Notes: a model not told the origin generated them from the sequence alone. 64,000 nucleotides of DNA from an uncultured Eubacteriales bacterium (GCA_902491535.1 CABUHS010000011.1:9635-73634), one strand, 5' to 3'. Counted from the first letter of the stretch, positions 7,708 through 18,176 are shown. Program-made: numbers and translations.

Positions 7708-8809
7708 TTATTGGCCGAGTATCTGGTCGGCTTTATCAAGTGCCGATGCTATAACTGCATCCATGTCATAATACTTATATTCTCCGAGCCGTCCGCCGAA
7801 AATTATTCCTTTTTCGGAATCGGCAAGTGACTTGTACTCGGCGTAAAGCTTACTGTTTTTCTCATCATTTACCGGATAATACGGCTCGTCTCCGGGCTTC
7901 CACTCGGAACTGTACTCGCGGCTTATTACCGTTTTGGGCTGAGTTCCGAATTCAAACCATTTATGCTCGATAATGCGTGTCCACGGTGTTTCGCGGTCGG
8001 TTTACTGCTGCGTTGCCCTGGAAGTTCGGTTTATCGAGTACCTCTGTTTCGAATCTTACCGAGCGGTATTCAAGTGCGCCGAGGCTGTAACCGAAATATG
8101 CGTCGATCGCTCCTGTGTATATTACCGTATCAGCACATTTGTCAAGCTCTGTTTTGTTTTCGAGATAATCCACACCAAGTTTTACCGGAATACCTTCAAG
8201 AAGATTTTCTACAAGCTTTGTATATCCTCCGATCGGAATTCCCTGATAGAGTGCATTGAAGTAGTTGTTGTCAAATGTAAGGCGTACGGGTAAACGCTTG
8301 ATAATAAACGCAGGCAGCTGATCGCAGGGACGTCCCCACTGCTTTTCGGTATATCCTTTTATCAGTTTTTCGTATATGTCAGTTCCGACAAGACTGATCG
8401 CCTGCTGTTCAAGGTTTTGCGGGTCAGTAATTCCTGCGTCGCGCCGCTGCTGCTCGATCTTTTCGGCGGCTTCCTCAGGAGTCGTCACTCCCCACATCTT
8501 ATTGAACGTATACATATTGAAGGGAAGGGAGTAAAGCTCGCCGTGATAATTTGCCACGGGCGAATTGGTAAAGCGGTTGAACTCTGCGAAGTGTGTAATA
8601 TATTCCCAGACTTTTTTATTGTTGGTGTGAAAAATATGCGCGCCGTATTTGTGTACATTGATGCCTTCGATCTCTTCGGTATAAATGTTTCCGCCGATAT
8701 TCGGGCGCTTATCAATTACGAGTACGGATTTTCCGGCTGCTTTTGCGCGCTGCGCAAATACTGCGCCGTACAGTCCCGATCCTACTACCAGATAATCGTA
8801 TTTACTCAT
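7708..8809 (-). pseudogene. glf: UDP-galactopyranose mutase with a frameshift
   Basis: The first 275 or so codons encode a normal Glf: FAD motif GSGLYGAVFA, NIGGNIYTE, and conserved EKQWGRP and RLPVRLTFDNNYF. The frame is then lost near position 8000: after NFQGNAAVN the expected YTDRETPWTRI continues in another frame (RETPWTRIIEHKWFEFG to the end DKADQILGQ at 7708). The junction fits a 5-base deletion; restoring 5 bases gives 368 residues, the usual Glf length. Intact Glf converts UDP-galactopyranose to UDP-galactofuranose for surface glycans. As written, translation stops at 7961 and the C-terminal part is lost. This is either a real inactivation or an assembly error. AAAGGAA precedes the ATG. 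Confidence 0.9.
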
Positions 8810-8862
8810 GATATTATTCCTTTCTTTGCTTTTTCCTGTTTATGTTTTTATGTGCGTTTATT

Positions 8863-8910
8863 AAAAAATATATGCCGGATAATCTTGTTTTAAAAGTATA
8901 TCCGGCATAT
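8863..8910 (-). terminator. Intrinsic terminator after the DUF4422 gene
   Basis: A perfect 12-base stem (ATATGCCGGATA / TATCCGGCATAT, 8870-8910) followed on the minus strand by ATTTTTT. It lies between the DUF4422 stop and the glf start, so glf needs its own promoter. Confidence 0.88.
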
Positions 8911-8923
8911 GGCTTGTTATATA

Positions 8924-9712
8924 TCAAAAGCTGCTGTCGTATTGTTTCTTTCCGAACTTTGCGGCAAGAAATGATTTAATTTTGCGGGACCAGTCGATTT
9001 TTTCAGTTGAAAGAACGGCTGTCTCAGCATACTGATATTTGTTTTTATCGAGCCATACGTCCAACAGAAGCTCGCTTACTCTTCCGAAAAGGCGTGCCTG
9101 AAAGGCATCATACTGCGTTACATCAACGCGTTTTTCAAGAGCTTCGAGTATGGGGAACAGCCAACTGCAATATTCGTCTGCTTTGTCCGATTTCATAATA
9201 AACATATTGAACATATGAGCGCCGCGCCGCTTCATAACGCGGTCAAAAGAGGTAAGATAATCCGGACAATTTTCGGAAATTATCTCCCTTGTTATGTCTA
9301 AATGTTCTCCGTAATGTGTATGCGCATAGTGATCATACAGCGTTTCTATGTAATATTTTCTTTTTTTCGGAAGAATGATATCGCTCTTTTTTATCAGTGA
9401 TTCAAACTCATCTGAGGTAAGAATACATGAAAACGGATCGTTTTTTTTCTTTTGAGAAGATTTTTCACAAGTAAAGTGGCGGCGGTAATGCACAAGTCCT
9501 TTATACTGTGCCTCGGTATTTTTCCAAAGCCAGTAAAGTCCGGTAAGCTCACAGTAATACGGATTTTTTAAGGATATATTATCGCCGGTGTTATCACCGG
9601 TAAATCCGATCGCTTTTTTTCCTTCGCAGCCTACATGGAGGGGAAGATAAATACCGTCCTCCGGCATACGGTAAGGCTTATGAGCGGCTATTGCTATAAT
9701 TGCTTTTTTCAT
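8924..9712 (-). CDS. DUF4422 glycosyltransferase
   Basis: A 262-residue soluble protein with the DUF4422 pattern: AAHKPYRMP near the N terminus, a GDNTGDNIS segment, the ELTGLYWLWKN motif, VHYRRHF, and the HMFNMFIMK block. Members are putative glycosyltransferases of capsule and exopolysaccharide clusters, many in company with Glf, as here. It probably adds a galactofuranosyl or other hexosyl residue to a lipid-linked glycan; the sugar cannot be read. It lies between glf and the initiating sugar transferase on the same strand. Confidence 0.85.
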   Translation of the reverse strand: MKKAIIAIAAHKPYRMPEDGIYLPLHVGCEGKKAIGFTGDNTGDNISLKNPYYCELTGLYWLWKNTEAQYKGLVHYRRHFTCEKSSQKKKNDPFSCILTSDEFESLIKKSDIILPKKRKYYIETLYDHYAHTHYGEHLDITREIISENCPDYLTSFDRVMKRRGAHMFNMFIMKSDKADEYCSWLFPILEALEKRVDVTQYDAFQARLFGRVSELLLDVWLDKNKYQYAETAVLSTEKIDWSRKIKSFLAAKFGKKQYDSSF

Positions 9713-9770
9713 TTTAATAATCGTATTTGCTGCGAGTGAGGCAGCTTCCTTTTTATTAATTATTCGGGTT

Positions 9771-9835
9771 AAGGCTTTGCCGTTTACGTCTTACGGCGCT
9801 GCTGCGCTTTGCGGGCCGATTTGCTGTATAATGTT
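9771..9835. repeat. Dispersed intergenic repeat, copy 1 of 2
   Basis: This stretch matches 38121-38184: both contain TTACGGCGCTGCTGC followed by a TTT-rich spacer and a CGATTT end, preceded by a GGCTT..CCGT segment. It lies between the DUF4422 and sugar transferase genes. Confidence 0.6.
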
Positions 9836-9853
9836 AAAAATTATAACGGCGGA

Positions 9854-10570
9854 TTATCTTCCCTGTCCGGTAAACATTACGGAGAATGTCTTGAAAATCA
9901 GCTTCAGATCAACTGCCACAGAACGTTTTTCTATGTATTTAAGGTCAAGTTCTACCCATTCATCGAAAGGCATGTCATTGCGGTTCGGCGTCGTCTGCCA
10001 ATAGCAGGTGAGACCGGGGGTTATGGAAAGACGGCGGCGCTGATAATCTGTATAGTTTTCAACCTCACGCGGGATCGGAGGTCTGGGACCTACGAAACTC
10101 ATATCGCCTTTAAGAATGTTGATAAGCTGAGGAAGCTCGTCGATGCTTGTCTTTCTTATAAAACGTCCTATACGGGTTATGCGCGGATCATCTTTCATTT
10201 TAAAGGCATTTCCGTCGGCTTCGTTATACTCGAGAAGATCGTCGAGCATATCTTCGGCGCCTACAATCATAGAACGGAATTTATAGAATTTAAATTTCTT
10301 TCCGTTTTTGCCTATACGTGTCTGTACAAAAATCGGAGAACCGTGGGGATCGTCACAGAATATTATAATGGACAGAATAAGCGAAGGTATGAGCAGAACT
10401 ATGAGCGATATTGCCGAAAGCGCTATATCGAAAATTCTTTTAAGTACAAGATATGCTTTTTTGGATTCGCCATCGTTTACAATAACGGGGCTGCTTTGAA
10501 TATGTTCTATTACGGTATTTGTTTCGGCAACCGATTCGGCTGCTGCTTTTTTTGCAAGTAAATTGTCCAT
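9854..10570 (-). CDS. Initiating bacterial sugar transferase (polyprenyl-phosphate glycosyl-1-phosphate transferase)
   Basis: A 238-residue protein of the short PglC/WbaP-core type. One membrane helix (about 50-72, DIALSAISLIVLLIPSLIL) is followed by the catalytic core: FVQTRIGKNGKKF, FKFRSM, DPRITRIGRFIRKTSIDELPQ, GDMSFVGPRPP and GLTCYWQ. It transfers a sugar-1-phosphate from a UDP-sugar to undecaprenyl phosphate on the inner membrane face, starting repeat-unit assembly. AAGGAAGG precedes the ATG. A promoter at 10834-10863 would give a leader of about 255 bases, unusually long. With the genes downstream it forms a small polysaccharide set. Confidence 0.94.
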   Translation of the reverse strand: MDNLLAKKAAAESVAETNTVIEHIQSSPVIVNDGESKKAYLVLKRIFDIALSAISLIVLLIPSLILSIIIFCDDPHGSPIFVQTRIGKNGKKFKFYKFRSMIVGAEDMLDDLLEYNEADGNAFKMKDDPRITRIGRFIRKTSIDELPQLINILKGDMSFVGPRPPIPREVENYTDYQRRRLSITPGLTCYWQTTPNRNDMPFDEWVELDLKYIEKRSVAVDLKLIFKTFSVMFTGQGR

Positions 10571-10833
10571 TTTAACCTTCCTTATGTACGTATGCGTTTT
10601 CCGGCGACGGGAATACGGCGAAACGCTTGCCGGATACAGGAGCGGCTGTTCCGCTGAAAACGAAATGAATCGATTCTGATCGCGGAATTTTCACATTTTT
10701 AATACTAATCTTTATACGAATAATTCGATACAAATAATACTGAAAAGGAAATAATTTTGTAAAAAATTATAAAATATAACAAATTTTCAGCAATCTTTGT
10801 GTTTTTTTAATTCAAAATTTATTTTGTAACAGC
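10571..10833 (-). other. Long untranslated leader of the sugar transferase gene
   Basis: About 255 bases between the predicted start site and the gene. The distal half is very A+T rich; the proximal half is G+C richer. No known riboswitch was recognised. Confidence 0.4.
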
Positions 10834-10863
10834 ATTATAACACATTGCGTCGTCTTTTGTCAA
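10834..10863 (-). promoter_or_regulatory. Sigma-A promoter of the sugar transferase gene
   Basis: Minus strand TTGACA (10863-10858) and TATAAT (10839-10834), 18-base spacing. Confidence 0.85.
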
Positions 10864-11008
10864 TGGTTTTACTGTTTTTGACGGCGGATAGAGTCAATCT
10901 AATTTTTTGGAATAAATATAAAAAACGGTATCGGGTATATATGTGTAAGTTATCGGTACAGCGATATTGGAGATGATCGGAAAATGAAATAAAAATAAGA
11001 AAAAACTA

Positions 11009-11037
11009 TTGCAAAACCGAGTAAAGTGTGTTATAAT
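11009..11037 (+). promoter_or_regulatory. Promoter of rpmE
   Basis: TTGCAA (11009-11014) and TATAAT (11032-11037), 17-base spacing, about 70 bases before the rpmE start. It is divergent from the sugar transferase promoter. Confidence 0.85.
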
Positions 11038-11114
11038 ACCAATATACTGCGGTTTTGTGTCCGTGAGGATGCTCGCAGCCAAAATGAAAAAAACTGAATG
11101 TGAGGTGTAAGGAC

Positions 11115-11321
11115 GTGAAGAAAGGTATCCATCCGGATTATAAGGACGCTGTTATCAGATGTGCATGCGGTGCTGAGGTAAAGACCAAGAGTACCAGCGG
11201 AGATATGCATGTTGATATTTGTTCCAAATGCCATCCGTTTTTCACGGGTAAGCAGAAGTTCGTCGATGCCGGCGGTCGTGTAGACAAATTCAAGAAGCGT
11301 CTTGAAGCAGCCGGAAAATAA
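11115..11321 (+). CDS. rpmE: Ribosomal protein L31, zinc-binding form
   Basis: A 68-residue protein ([20 protein letters not shown], then [13 protein letters not shown]) matching bL31 of the Cys-containing type: C16/C18 and C36/C39 bind zinc. It sits on the large subunit near the central protuberance. The start is GTG at 11115 with GAGGTG 7 bases upstream; an in-frame GTG at 11100 would add five residues not found in L31. Expressed from its own promoter and probably terminated by the hairpin before hflX. Confidence 0.95.
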   Translation: MKKGIHPDYKDAVIRCACGAEVKTKSTSGDMHVDICSKCHPFFTGKQKFVDAGGRVDKFKKRLEAAGK

Positions 11322-11420
11322 ACGGAAACAATTTGCTGTGGCAGTTGTTTGTTGATTTAGGCGGAATTATGCTTTCACGTAAATGATAAAAGACATACTG
11401 CATCAGAATTGCAAACAGAT

Positions 11421-11470
11421 GAGCGGATTTCGTACAGACACAGTTCGTGCGTATTTCCGCTCTTTGTTTT
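11421..11470 (+). terminator. Probable terminator between rpmE and hflX
   Basis: GAGCGGA (11421-11427) pairs with TCCGCTC (11456-11462), with inner partial pairing, followed by TTTGTTTT. Confidence 0.6.
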
Positions 11471-11537
11471 GCCTTTCTGAGCATCTTTTATGCTTTCCGC
11501 GGGCAGGCGGTTTATTATTGAGAGGGAGGTTTGTGTG

Positions 11538-12830
11538 ATGAGTGATATTTCGGCGGCAGATATTTTCAGCGGCAGTGAGGACGTTGTACCTGCTGTTCTT
11601 GTAGCGATAGATGACGGCAGCGGAAAGACCGACATTCTGCTCGATGAGCTGCAGAGACTTTTGGAAACGTCGGGAGGACATGCGTATGCCAGACTTGTGC
11701 AGTCGCGTGACCGTCCTGACGCCGGGACATATATCGGAAGCGGAAAAATAAATGAACTTAAAGAGCTTTGTGAAAACGTACAGATCCCTCTTGTTATTTT
11801 TGATGCGGAGCTTTCTCCTGCACAGATAAAGAATATTGAGGACGGACTCGGCGGAGATGTTACGGTTATCGACCGCAGTATGCTTATACTTGATATATTT
11901 GCTCTTCATGCAGCCTCCGACGAAGGAAAGCTTCAGGTCGAACTTGCACAGCTTCAGTATACCGCGCCCCGGCTTACCGGAAAGGGAATATCCATGTCCA
12001 GACAGGGCGGCGGCAATATAGCCTCAAGAGGTCCCGGGGAAACAAAGCTTGAGACCGACCGCAGAAGAATACGTAACCGTATCGCGGCGCTTAAAGCTCA
12101 GCTGGACGATCTTGAAAAGGATCGTGAGATAAGGCGGTCTCAGCGCAGGCGGTCGGGAATATTCAGCGTTGCAATCGCCGGATATACAAACGCGGGAAAG
12201 TCGACTCTGCTCAACTGTCTTACCGGTGCAGGCATACTTGCGCAGGATAAGCTTTTTGCAACGCTCGATCCCACAACACGCAAGTATACGCTTCCTGACG
12301 GAACGGATATTCTTATTACGGATACCGTGGGATTTATAAGGAAGCTTCCGCATCATCTGGTAAAGGCTTTTCATTCAACACTGGAGGAGATCTCGCTTGC
12401 CGACGCTGTACTTGCGGTAGCCGATATCTCTGATCCCGAATGCGCCGATCAGCTTCGTGTTACGCAGGAACTGCTTCATGACCTCGGCGCAGACGGAAAG
12501 CCGGTAATATATGTTTTCAATAAATCGGATCTCGTCTCGCCTGATGAAGATGTGTTGTCGTATGCTGAGATTCGGAGCGATGATGTCGTATATATATCTG
12601 CTGAGACCGGAAGCGGTACAGATGAACTCATAAAACGTATCTCGACGCTTGCCGCGGCAGGAAAGACGCGGCAGATATTTGAAATACCGAATTCGGAACT
12701 GGGAGTACTCTCTGCGCTGTACAGCGCGGCAACAGTTGAAAATGTCGAATATACAGAGACCGGGGCGGTTGTGACGGCTGTTGCGGACGCTAAGACCAAA
12801 GGTCAGTATTCGGCATATCTGCGGAAGTGA
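11538..12830 (+). CDS. hflX: GTPase HflX
   Basis: A 430-residue protein. The N-terminal nucleotide-binding domain carries YIGSGKINEL and a Gly-rich linker segment RQGGGNIASRGPGETKLE; the G domain has G1 GYTNAGKST (about 214-222), G3 DTVGF and G4 NKSD. HflX splits 70S and hibernating ribosomes in a GTP-dependent way under stress. ATG at 11538 has GGGAGG 8 bases upstream; the reading frame is open further upstream but without a site. The YigZ-like gene follows after 9 bases and is likely cotranscribed. Confidence 0.95.
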   Translation: MSDISAADIFSGSEDVVPAVLVAIDDGSGKTDILLDELQRLLETSGGHAYARLVQSRDRPDAGTYIGSGKINELKELCENVQIPLVIFDAELSPAQIKNIEDGLGGDVTVIDRSMLILDIFALHAASDEGKLQVELAQLQYTAPRLTGKGISMSRQGGGNIASRGPGETKLETDRRRIRNRIAALKAQLDDLEKDREIRRSQRRRSGIFSVAIAGYTNAGKSTLLNCLTGAGILAQDKLFATLDPTTRKYTLPDGTDILITDTVGFIRKLPHHLVKAFHSTLEEISLADAVLAVADISDPECADQLRVTQELLHDLGADGKPVIYVFNKSDLVSPDEDVLSYAEIRSDDVVYISAETGSGTDELIKRISTLAAAGKTRQIFEIPNSELGVLSALYSAATVENVEYTETGAVVTAVADAKTKGQYSAYLRK

Positions 12831-12839
12831 GGGATAGCT

Positions 12840-13499
12840 TTGAGTTCAAAAAAGGATACGGGATCCCGGACTGCAAATGAAAATCCTGTATATATTACTC
12901 TCGGCGGAGAGGGATATGCGGAGTACACCGAAAAAAAATCGGTGTTTATTGCGCATGCTGCTCATGTCAAAAGCTCCACAGAGGCGTGCGAATATATAAA
13001 GGATAAAAAATCGAGATACAGCGATGCCAGACATACCGTATATGCGTATCTTATCTCTGCTGAAAACGCGACGCGCTATTCCGATGACGGAGAACCGCAG
13101 GGAACAGCGGGAATACCTGTGCTTGAAATCATGCGAAAGGGCGGCTTTACCGATGCTGTCATTACTGTTACGCGCTATTTCGGCGGAATACTTCTCGGCG
13201 CACCCGGACTTTTACGTGCATATACTACGGCAGCGTCTGATGCTGCCGCGGACGCAGGAATTGTAAAATATTCGAAATTTACCGAGTTTACGGCAGTATG
13301 CAGTTATTCGGATCATCAAAAGCTGATTCCGGAACTTCATAAATTGGAGGTAAGAGTAGACGGCTCGTCGTACGGCGGAGCTGTGGAGCTGTCGCTTGCG
13401 GTAAAAAGCGATGCGTACCTCCGCGCCGCAGAGCGTATTTCCGATATTACCTCCGGACGTACTGTTATTACAGTTACAGGGGAAAGATTCGATTGCTGA
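12840..13499 (+). CDS. YigZ/IMPACT family protein
   Basis: A 219-residue protein with the UPF0029 N-terminal domain: FIAHAAHVKSSTEA, DARHTVYAY, SDDGEPQGTAG and TRYFGGILLG, ending in a ferredoxin-like DUF1949-type C-terminal domain. Family members are linked to translation regulation (eukaryotic IMPACT), but the bacterial role is unsettled. The start is TTG at 12840 with GAGGG about 7 bases upstream, 9 bases after the hflX stop, so it is probably in the hflX operon. Confidence 0.93.
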   Translation: MSSKKDTGSRTANENPVYITLGGEGYAEYTEKKSVFIAHAAHVKSSTEACEYIKDKKSRYSDARHTVYAYLISAENATRYSDDGEPQGTAGIPVLEIMRKGGFTDAVITVTRYFGGILLGAPGLLRAYTTAASDAAADAGIVKYSKFTEFTAVCSYSDHQKLIPELHKLEVRVDGSSYGGAVELSLAVKSDAYLRAAERISDITSGRTVITVTGERFDC

Positions 13500-13850
13500 C
13501 AATATCTGTTCCTTATTTTTTACGTCAGAATGCGAAAAATGGATCATACGGACGAATCCGCGCATATTCCGCCATGAACTTTACGTGGGTATAAAGATTT
13601 TGCGGACGGTATAAGACCAAACGGTAATTACGGCGATTTTGTGTCACTTTGCGGATCGATCGGTAAAAAACAGTTTATGCAGCAGATTTTTTTGCTCTGT
13701 TTTCGGTTTTTTTGCCGCAGGAAGGATTTATTTTAAAAAAATTTACTTTTTTCCGAATATAAGTAACGGAATAAAAAAGTATTTTTTAATATTTTTGCGT
13801 ATATTATAAATATATCGTAATAAAACGGGGAAATCGGAGGTTCTTTATAT
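13500..13850. other. Intergenic gap before dgt
   Basis: Very A+T rich towards dgt. It must hold the promoter of the dgt-dnaG-rpoD operon, but no clear -35/-10 pair could be fixed. No conserved gene is seen. Confidence 0.4.
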
Positions 13851-14882
13851 ATGAGTTTTGTGTCGGTTTTGCGCGAGCGTGAGCGTGAATATCTGTCGCC
13901 GTGTGCCTGCCTGTCCGAAAATTGCGGAGGCAGATCCCATCCGATAAGCGAATGCGATCTGCGGGGAGAATTTCAGCGCGATCGCGACAGGATAGTTCAC
14001 TCCAAGGCGTTCCGCAGACTGATGGGCAAAACACAGGTTTTTCTTGCTCCGGAACCGGATCATTTCAGAACCCGCCTTACGCACACGATGGAAGTCACTC
14101 AGATCGCAAGAACGATCGCAAGGGCGCTCCGCCTTAACGAGGATCTCTGCGAAGCGATAAGTCTCGGTCACGATCTCGGACATACGCCTTTCGGACACGC
14201 CGGCGAGCGTGTTCTGCAGAAATGCTACGATGAGAATTTCGCGCATTACCGTCAGAGTATACGTGTTGTAGAGGTTCTTGAGCCGCTTGATCTTTCGGAG
14301 GCTGTACTTGACGGAATTGTCAACCACACAAACGGTGTTGCAAGAACTCTTGAAGGGCGCATAGTCAGGATCGCCGACCGCATCGCTTACATAAACCATG
14401 ATATAGATGACGCATGCCGAGCGGGAATACTTGATATCGGGGATATACCTCAGCATCTGAGCGATATCCTCGGCGATACGCACGGAAAACGTATCGACAG
14501 CATGGTGCGGAGCGTTATACGCGCGAGCGGGAATATTATTGCTGACGCCGAGAAAAACGGCGGAAGCGGCGATATTGTTCTCGAGGAACCGATCAACAGC
14601 GCAATGAACGAACTTCACGAATTTCTGTTTGAAAATGTTTACAGAAATCCTGTTGCCAAGGGCGAGGAAGGCCGTGCGTCGGCTATGCTTGAACAGCTTT
14701 ACATATATTTTACCGGACATCCCGATGAGCTTCCGTCCGAATTTGAGACGATAAAAAAGACCGAATCGGCAGAGCGAGCCGTGTGCGATTACATATCCGG
14801 CATGACAGACCGATATGCGATCAACACCTTCAGAGAGCTGTTTATTCCGGAGGCGTGGAAGTTTGATAAATTTGACGGATAA
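13851..14882 (+). CDS. dgt: dGTP triphosphohydrolase-like HD-domain protein
   Basis: A 343-residue protein of the Dgt type-2 family. The HD metal ligands are visible: His78 (RTRLTHTMEV), His107-Asp108 (GHDLGHTPFGH) and the later Asp in NHDIDDA. The N-terminal RDRDRIVHSKAFRRL motif is family-typical. It hydrolyses dNTPs to deoxynucleoside and triphosphate. GGAGG precedes the ATG. It lies just before dnaG and rpoD, a conserved clostridial order linking nucleotide pools, primer synthesis and the housekeeping sigma factor. Confidence 0.95.
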   Translation: MSFVSVLREREREYLSPCACLSENCGGRSHPISECDLRGEFQRDRDRIVHSKAFRRLMGKTQVFLAPEPDHFRTRLTHTMEVTQIARTIARALRLNEDLCEAISLGHDLGHTPFGHAGERVLQKCYDENFAHYRQSIRVVEVLEPLDLSEAVLDGIVNHTNGVARTLEGRIVRIADRIAYINHDIDDACRAGILDIGDIPQHLSDILGDTHGKRIDSMVRSVIRASGNIIADAEKNGGSGDIVLEEPINSAMNELHEFLFENVYRNPVAKGEEGRASAMLEQLYIYFTGHPDELPSEFETIKKTESAERAVCDYISGMTDRYAINTFRELFIPEAWKFDKFDG

Positions 14883-14950
14883 ACTGTCCTGACAAATAAC
14901 CGCACAGCAGCTGTTTCGTCTGCGCGGGAATCGAAGCGGAGGGATGACTG

Positions 14951-16687
14951 ATGTACGACAGTGCCGTGATTGAAGAAATAAAATACCGTAACGATCTGAG
15001 CGATGTGATATCGTCGTATGTCGCTCTTAAGCGGACAGGCTCGGGACTTACAGGGCTGTGTCCTTTTCACAGCGAGAAAACGCCGTCGTTTCACGTCGTT
15101 CCGGAAAAGGGATTTTTTCACTGCTTCGGATGCGGAGCCGGAGGAGATGTTATTACTTTTATAATGAGGATAGAAAATCTCGATTATCCTCAGGCAGTAG
15201 AATTTCTTGCGGCGCGGGCGGGAATAACCTTGCCGGAAAGCGGCAGAACAAAGGAAAACGGAGTCGGAAGAGCGCGGATAAAGCAGATGAACCGCGATGC
15301 GGCAAAATTTTTTCATGAGCAGCTGAAAGCATCGCCTGCGGCGCTTGCATATCTGAAAGACCGCGGTCTTTCCGGGGCTGCGATAAAACATTTTGGGATC
15401 GGATATTCTCCGGAAAAACCGTGGCTTCTGCACGACCACATGAGGTCGCTCGGATATACGGACGAGGAGCTTGTTACCGGGTTTTTATGCGGGATCAGCC
15501 GCAAAACGGGAAAAACGTACGACTATTTTCGCGGCAGGATAATGTTTCCTGTAATAGATACCGCGGGGGATATAATAGCGTTCGGCGGACGTGTAACAGA
15601 CGGTTCGCTGCCGAAATATCTCAATACTTCCGATACTCCGGCATTTCAGAAGCGGCGCAATCTGTTCGCACTGAATTATGCGAAGAATCACTGCGAGGAA
15701 GGGTTTATACTCTGCGAGGGGTATATGGATGTTATATCGCTGCACGATGCAGGATTTACTCAGGCGGTGGCGACGCTCGGAACGGCTATAACTCCGGAGC
15801 AGGCGCGCATTATGCGCAAATATACCGATAAAGTAATAATTTCATACGATAATGATACGGCCGGACAGTCGGCGGCAAAGAAGGCTTTTTCGCTGCTCGG
15901 AGAAGCCGGAATAGACTGCCGCATTCTTCAGATGAAGGGCGCAAAGGATCCGGATGAATATATAAAAAAATTCGGAGCTGAGCGTTTCAGAATATTGCTC
16001 GGCGAGAGCAGAACGGAATTTGATCATGTATTTGATCTGATACTGAAAAAATATGATATAACGTCCGATGACGGCAAGGTGAAGGCCGCGGAGGAAATAT
16101 CCGAATATATATCCGGAGTTTTTTCTGCTGTAAAGCGGGAAGTATATATCGGACGTGCCGCCGAAAAGCTCGGAATTACATCGGACACGCTCAAGACGGA
16201 TGTCGGACGTATACGCAGAAAAAACGAGCGTAAGGAAAAAAACGAAAGTTTTACACGCAGTGTGCGCGATGCGGCGGGTTACGGAGACAGGATAAATCCA
16301 GACCGGCTCAAAAACCGCGGAGCGTCGGCTGCCGAAGAAGCGATTCTCGGAGTATTGCTTCTGCTGCCGGAAAATATAAGTTATGTATCCGAAACACTCG
16401 GCCTTAAACCTGCAGACTTCGTTACTGATTTCGGTAAAAGAGTATACGGTGCTGTACTTTCGATTTCTGAGCAGTCTGACGGCTTTGACTGGGGAATGCT
16501 TTCGGAGATTTTTACGGTCGATGAAATGGACCGTATAAATAAAATGCGTGCAATACGCGCAAATCTCAGCAATAACAGCGAAGAGCTTCTGAAAAAATGT
16601 ATAAAGCGGCTTCGCGATGCACATACAAAAGACAAATCATTGGAGGATATTATTAATGAGAAGAGAGCTGACAGACGGCGAACTTGA
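14951..16687 (+). CDS. dnaG: DNA primase DnaG
   Basis: A 578-residue primase. The N-terminal CHC2 zinc finger has Cys37, His40, Cys58 and Cys61 ([24 protein letters not shown]). The core has the fold's YSPEKP region and the Toprim motifs EGYMDVISL and [11 protein letters not shown] with the metal-binding acidic residues. A C-terminal helicase-binding domain follows (about 440-578). It makes RNA primers at the fork with DnaB. GGAGGGATGACTG precedes the start; the end overlaps rpoD by 32 bases. Confidence 0.97.
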   Translation: MYDSAVIEEIKYRNDLSDVISSYVALKRTGSGLTGLCPFHSEKTPSFHVVPEKGFFHCFGCGAGGDVITFIMRIENLDYPQAVEFLAARAGITLPESGRTKENGVGRARIKQMNRDAAKFFHEQLKASPAALAYLKDRGLSGAAIKHFGIGYSPEKPWLLHDHMRSLGYTDEELVTGFLCGISRKTGKTYDYFRGRIMFPVIDTAGDIIAFGGRVTDGSLPKYLNTSDTPAFQKRRNLFALNYAKNHCEEGFILCEGYMDVISLHDAGFTQAVATLGTAITPEQARIMRKYTDKVIISYDNDTAGQSAAKKAFSLLGEAGIDCRILQMKGAKDPDEYIKKFGAERFRILLGESRTEFDHVFDLILKKYDITSDDGKVKAAEEISEYISGVFSAVKREVYIGRAAEKLGITSDTLKTDVGRIRRKNERKEKNESFTRSVRDAAGYGDRINPDRLKNRGASAAEEAILGVLLLLPENISYVSETLGLKPADFVTDFGKRVYGAVLSISEQSDGFDWGMLSEIFTVDEMDRINKMRAIRANLSNNSEELLKKCIKRLRDAHTKDKSLEDIINEKRADRRRT

Positions 16688-18128
16688 CCGCGCAGACGAA
16701 TTTGAGGACGACATGGATGAAGAAATGATCGGCGATCCGTACAGCGACGATGCAAACGGTGAATACGGCTTTGATGACAGTATCGAATCGGATGTAAATG
16801 ACGGTATGGATTACTATGACTGCGACAGGATCGACCGCGGTTCTTATGACGATACGATGGATTATATGAACTCTATTGATGATATTGTCAACATAAATGA
16901 GATTGCCGATATGGCGGCTGGAAGTATTACATCCGCTGCTGATTTTGCAGATGATGTGGCATGTCCGAAACCCGAAAAAGCCAAGAGTGCAAAGAAAACA
17001 GCACCGGAAACGGAGAATATTTCCGATGAAAATAATTCTGAAGAGAAGAAGGATTTCCTTCAGACTCTTGTAGATGCAGGAAAGGCGAAAGGCTTTTTAT
17101 CTCACGGAGAAATAATGGAAGCTCTCGGTGATGATGATTATGATATCGAAAAGATAGACAAGCTGTATGAGCTTCTCGAACAGAACGGCGTCGAGGTTAC
17201 CGACTATATAAATTCTCCCGATCTTGAGGAGATAGAAAATGAAGTCGAGCGTTATGAAAGCGCCGAAGAGATGGAAAAGATGCTCGCTCAGGAGGGACTT
17301 GCGATCGACGATCCGGTACGTATGTATCTTAAAGAGATCGGAAAGGTTCCGCTGCTTGACGCCGGCAAAGAGCATGAGCTGGCTGAGAGAATGGCTGCCG
17401 GAGATCAGCAGGCAAAATCTGAGCTTGTTGAAGCCAACCTCCGTCTTGTTGTAAGTATTGCAAAAAGATATGTAGGAAAGGGAATGTTTTTCCTTGATCT
17501 GATACAGGAGGGAAATCTCGGTCTTATGAAGGCTGTGGACAAGTTTGATTATCACAAGGGTTACAAGTTCTCGACTTATGCCACATGGTGGATACGTCAG
17601 GCTATAACCCGTGCGATCGCCGATCAGGCAAGGACTATAAGGATCCCTGTTCATATGGTAGAGACAATACACAAGGTGTCGAGAATCAACCGTCAGTATC
17701 TGCAGGATCACGGACGGGAAGCGACTCCGGATGAGATTGCCGAGATGATGAATATAAATCCCGAGAAGGTCAGAGAGATAATGAAGATATCCCTTGATCC
17801 GGTTTCTCTCGAAACACCTATAGGCGAAGAAGAGGACAGCCATCTCGGAGATTTTATCGAAGACGTAGATTCTCCCGCGCCTGCGGAAGCCGCATCTTAT
17901 ACGCTGCTTCGCGAGCAGCTCAATGAGGTGCTTCATACGCTGACGCCGCGTGAGGAACATGTGCTGAAACTGCGTTTCGGTCTTGACGACGGAAGAACAA
18001 GAACGCTTGAAGAGGTCGGAAAGGTATTCAATATTACCCGTGAACGTATACGTCAGATAGAAGCTAAGGCACTTCGTAAGCTGCGTCATCCGAGCCGCTC
18101 AAAGCGCCTGAAGGATTATCTTGACTGA
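16656..18128 (+). CDS. rpoD: Housekeeping RNA polymerase sigma factor (SigA/RpoD)
   Basis: A 490-residue sigma-70. Region 1.1 starts near residue 130 ([20 protein letters not shown]), region 1.2 at [11 protein letters not shown], region 2 with [19 protein letters not shown] and [14 protein letters not shown], regions 3 and 4 with [20 protein letters not shown]. It directs transcription from promoters such as the TTGACA/TATAAT sites in this window. GGAGG stands 9 bases before ATG 16656. Odd: about 125 residues before region 1.1 are extremely rich in Asp and Glu ([11 protein letters not shown] onwards), an acidic extension absent from well-studied SigA proteins. Third gene of the dgt-dnaG-rpoD operon. 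Confidence 0.97.
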   Translation: MRRELTDGELDRADEFEDDMDEEMIGDPYSDDANGEYGFDDSIESDVNDGMDYYDCDRIDRGSYDDTMDYMNSIDDIVNINEIADMAAGSITSAADFADDVACPKPEKAKSAKKTAPETENISDENNSEEKKDFLQTLVDAGKAKGFLSHGEIMEALGDDDYDIEKIDKLYELLEQNGVEVTDYINSPDLEEIENEVERYESAEEMEKMLAQEGLAIDDPVRMYLKEIGKVPLLDAGKEHELAERMAAGDQQAKSELVEANLRLVVSIAKRYVGKGMFFLDLIQEGNLGLMKAVDKFDYHKGYKFSTYATWWIRQAITRAIADQARTIRIPVHMVETIHKVSRINRQYLQDHGREATPDEIAEMMNINPEKVREIMKISLDPVSLETPIGEEEDSHLGDFIEDVDSPAPAEAASYTLLREQLNEVLHTLTPREEHVLKLRFGLDDGRTRTLEEVGKVFNITRERIRQIEAKALRKLRHPSRSKRLKDYLD

Positions 18129-18176
18129 TAAATATTTTTAACATCAAAATTGGCGACACTGTTCACAATTTTTTTC

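Noticed and set aside
13845..14720. Long minus-strand open frame opposite dgt
   Set aside because: Composition is that of a codon-use shadow of dgt; no start signal and no recognisable domain.
17097..18089. Long minus-strand open frame opposite rpoD
   Set aside because: Antisense to a certain gene, no ribosome site, low-complexity-like translation.
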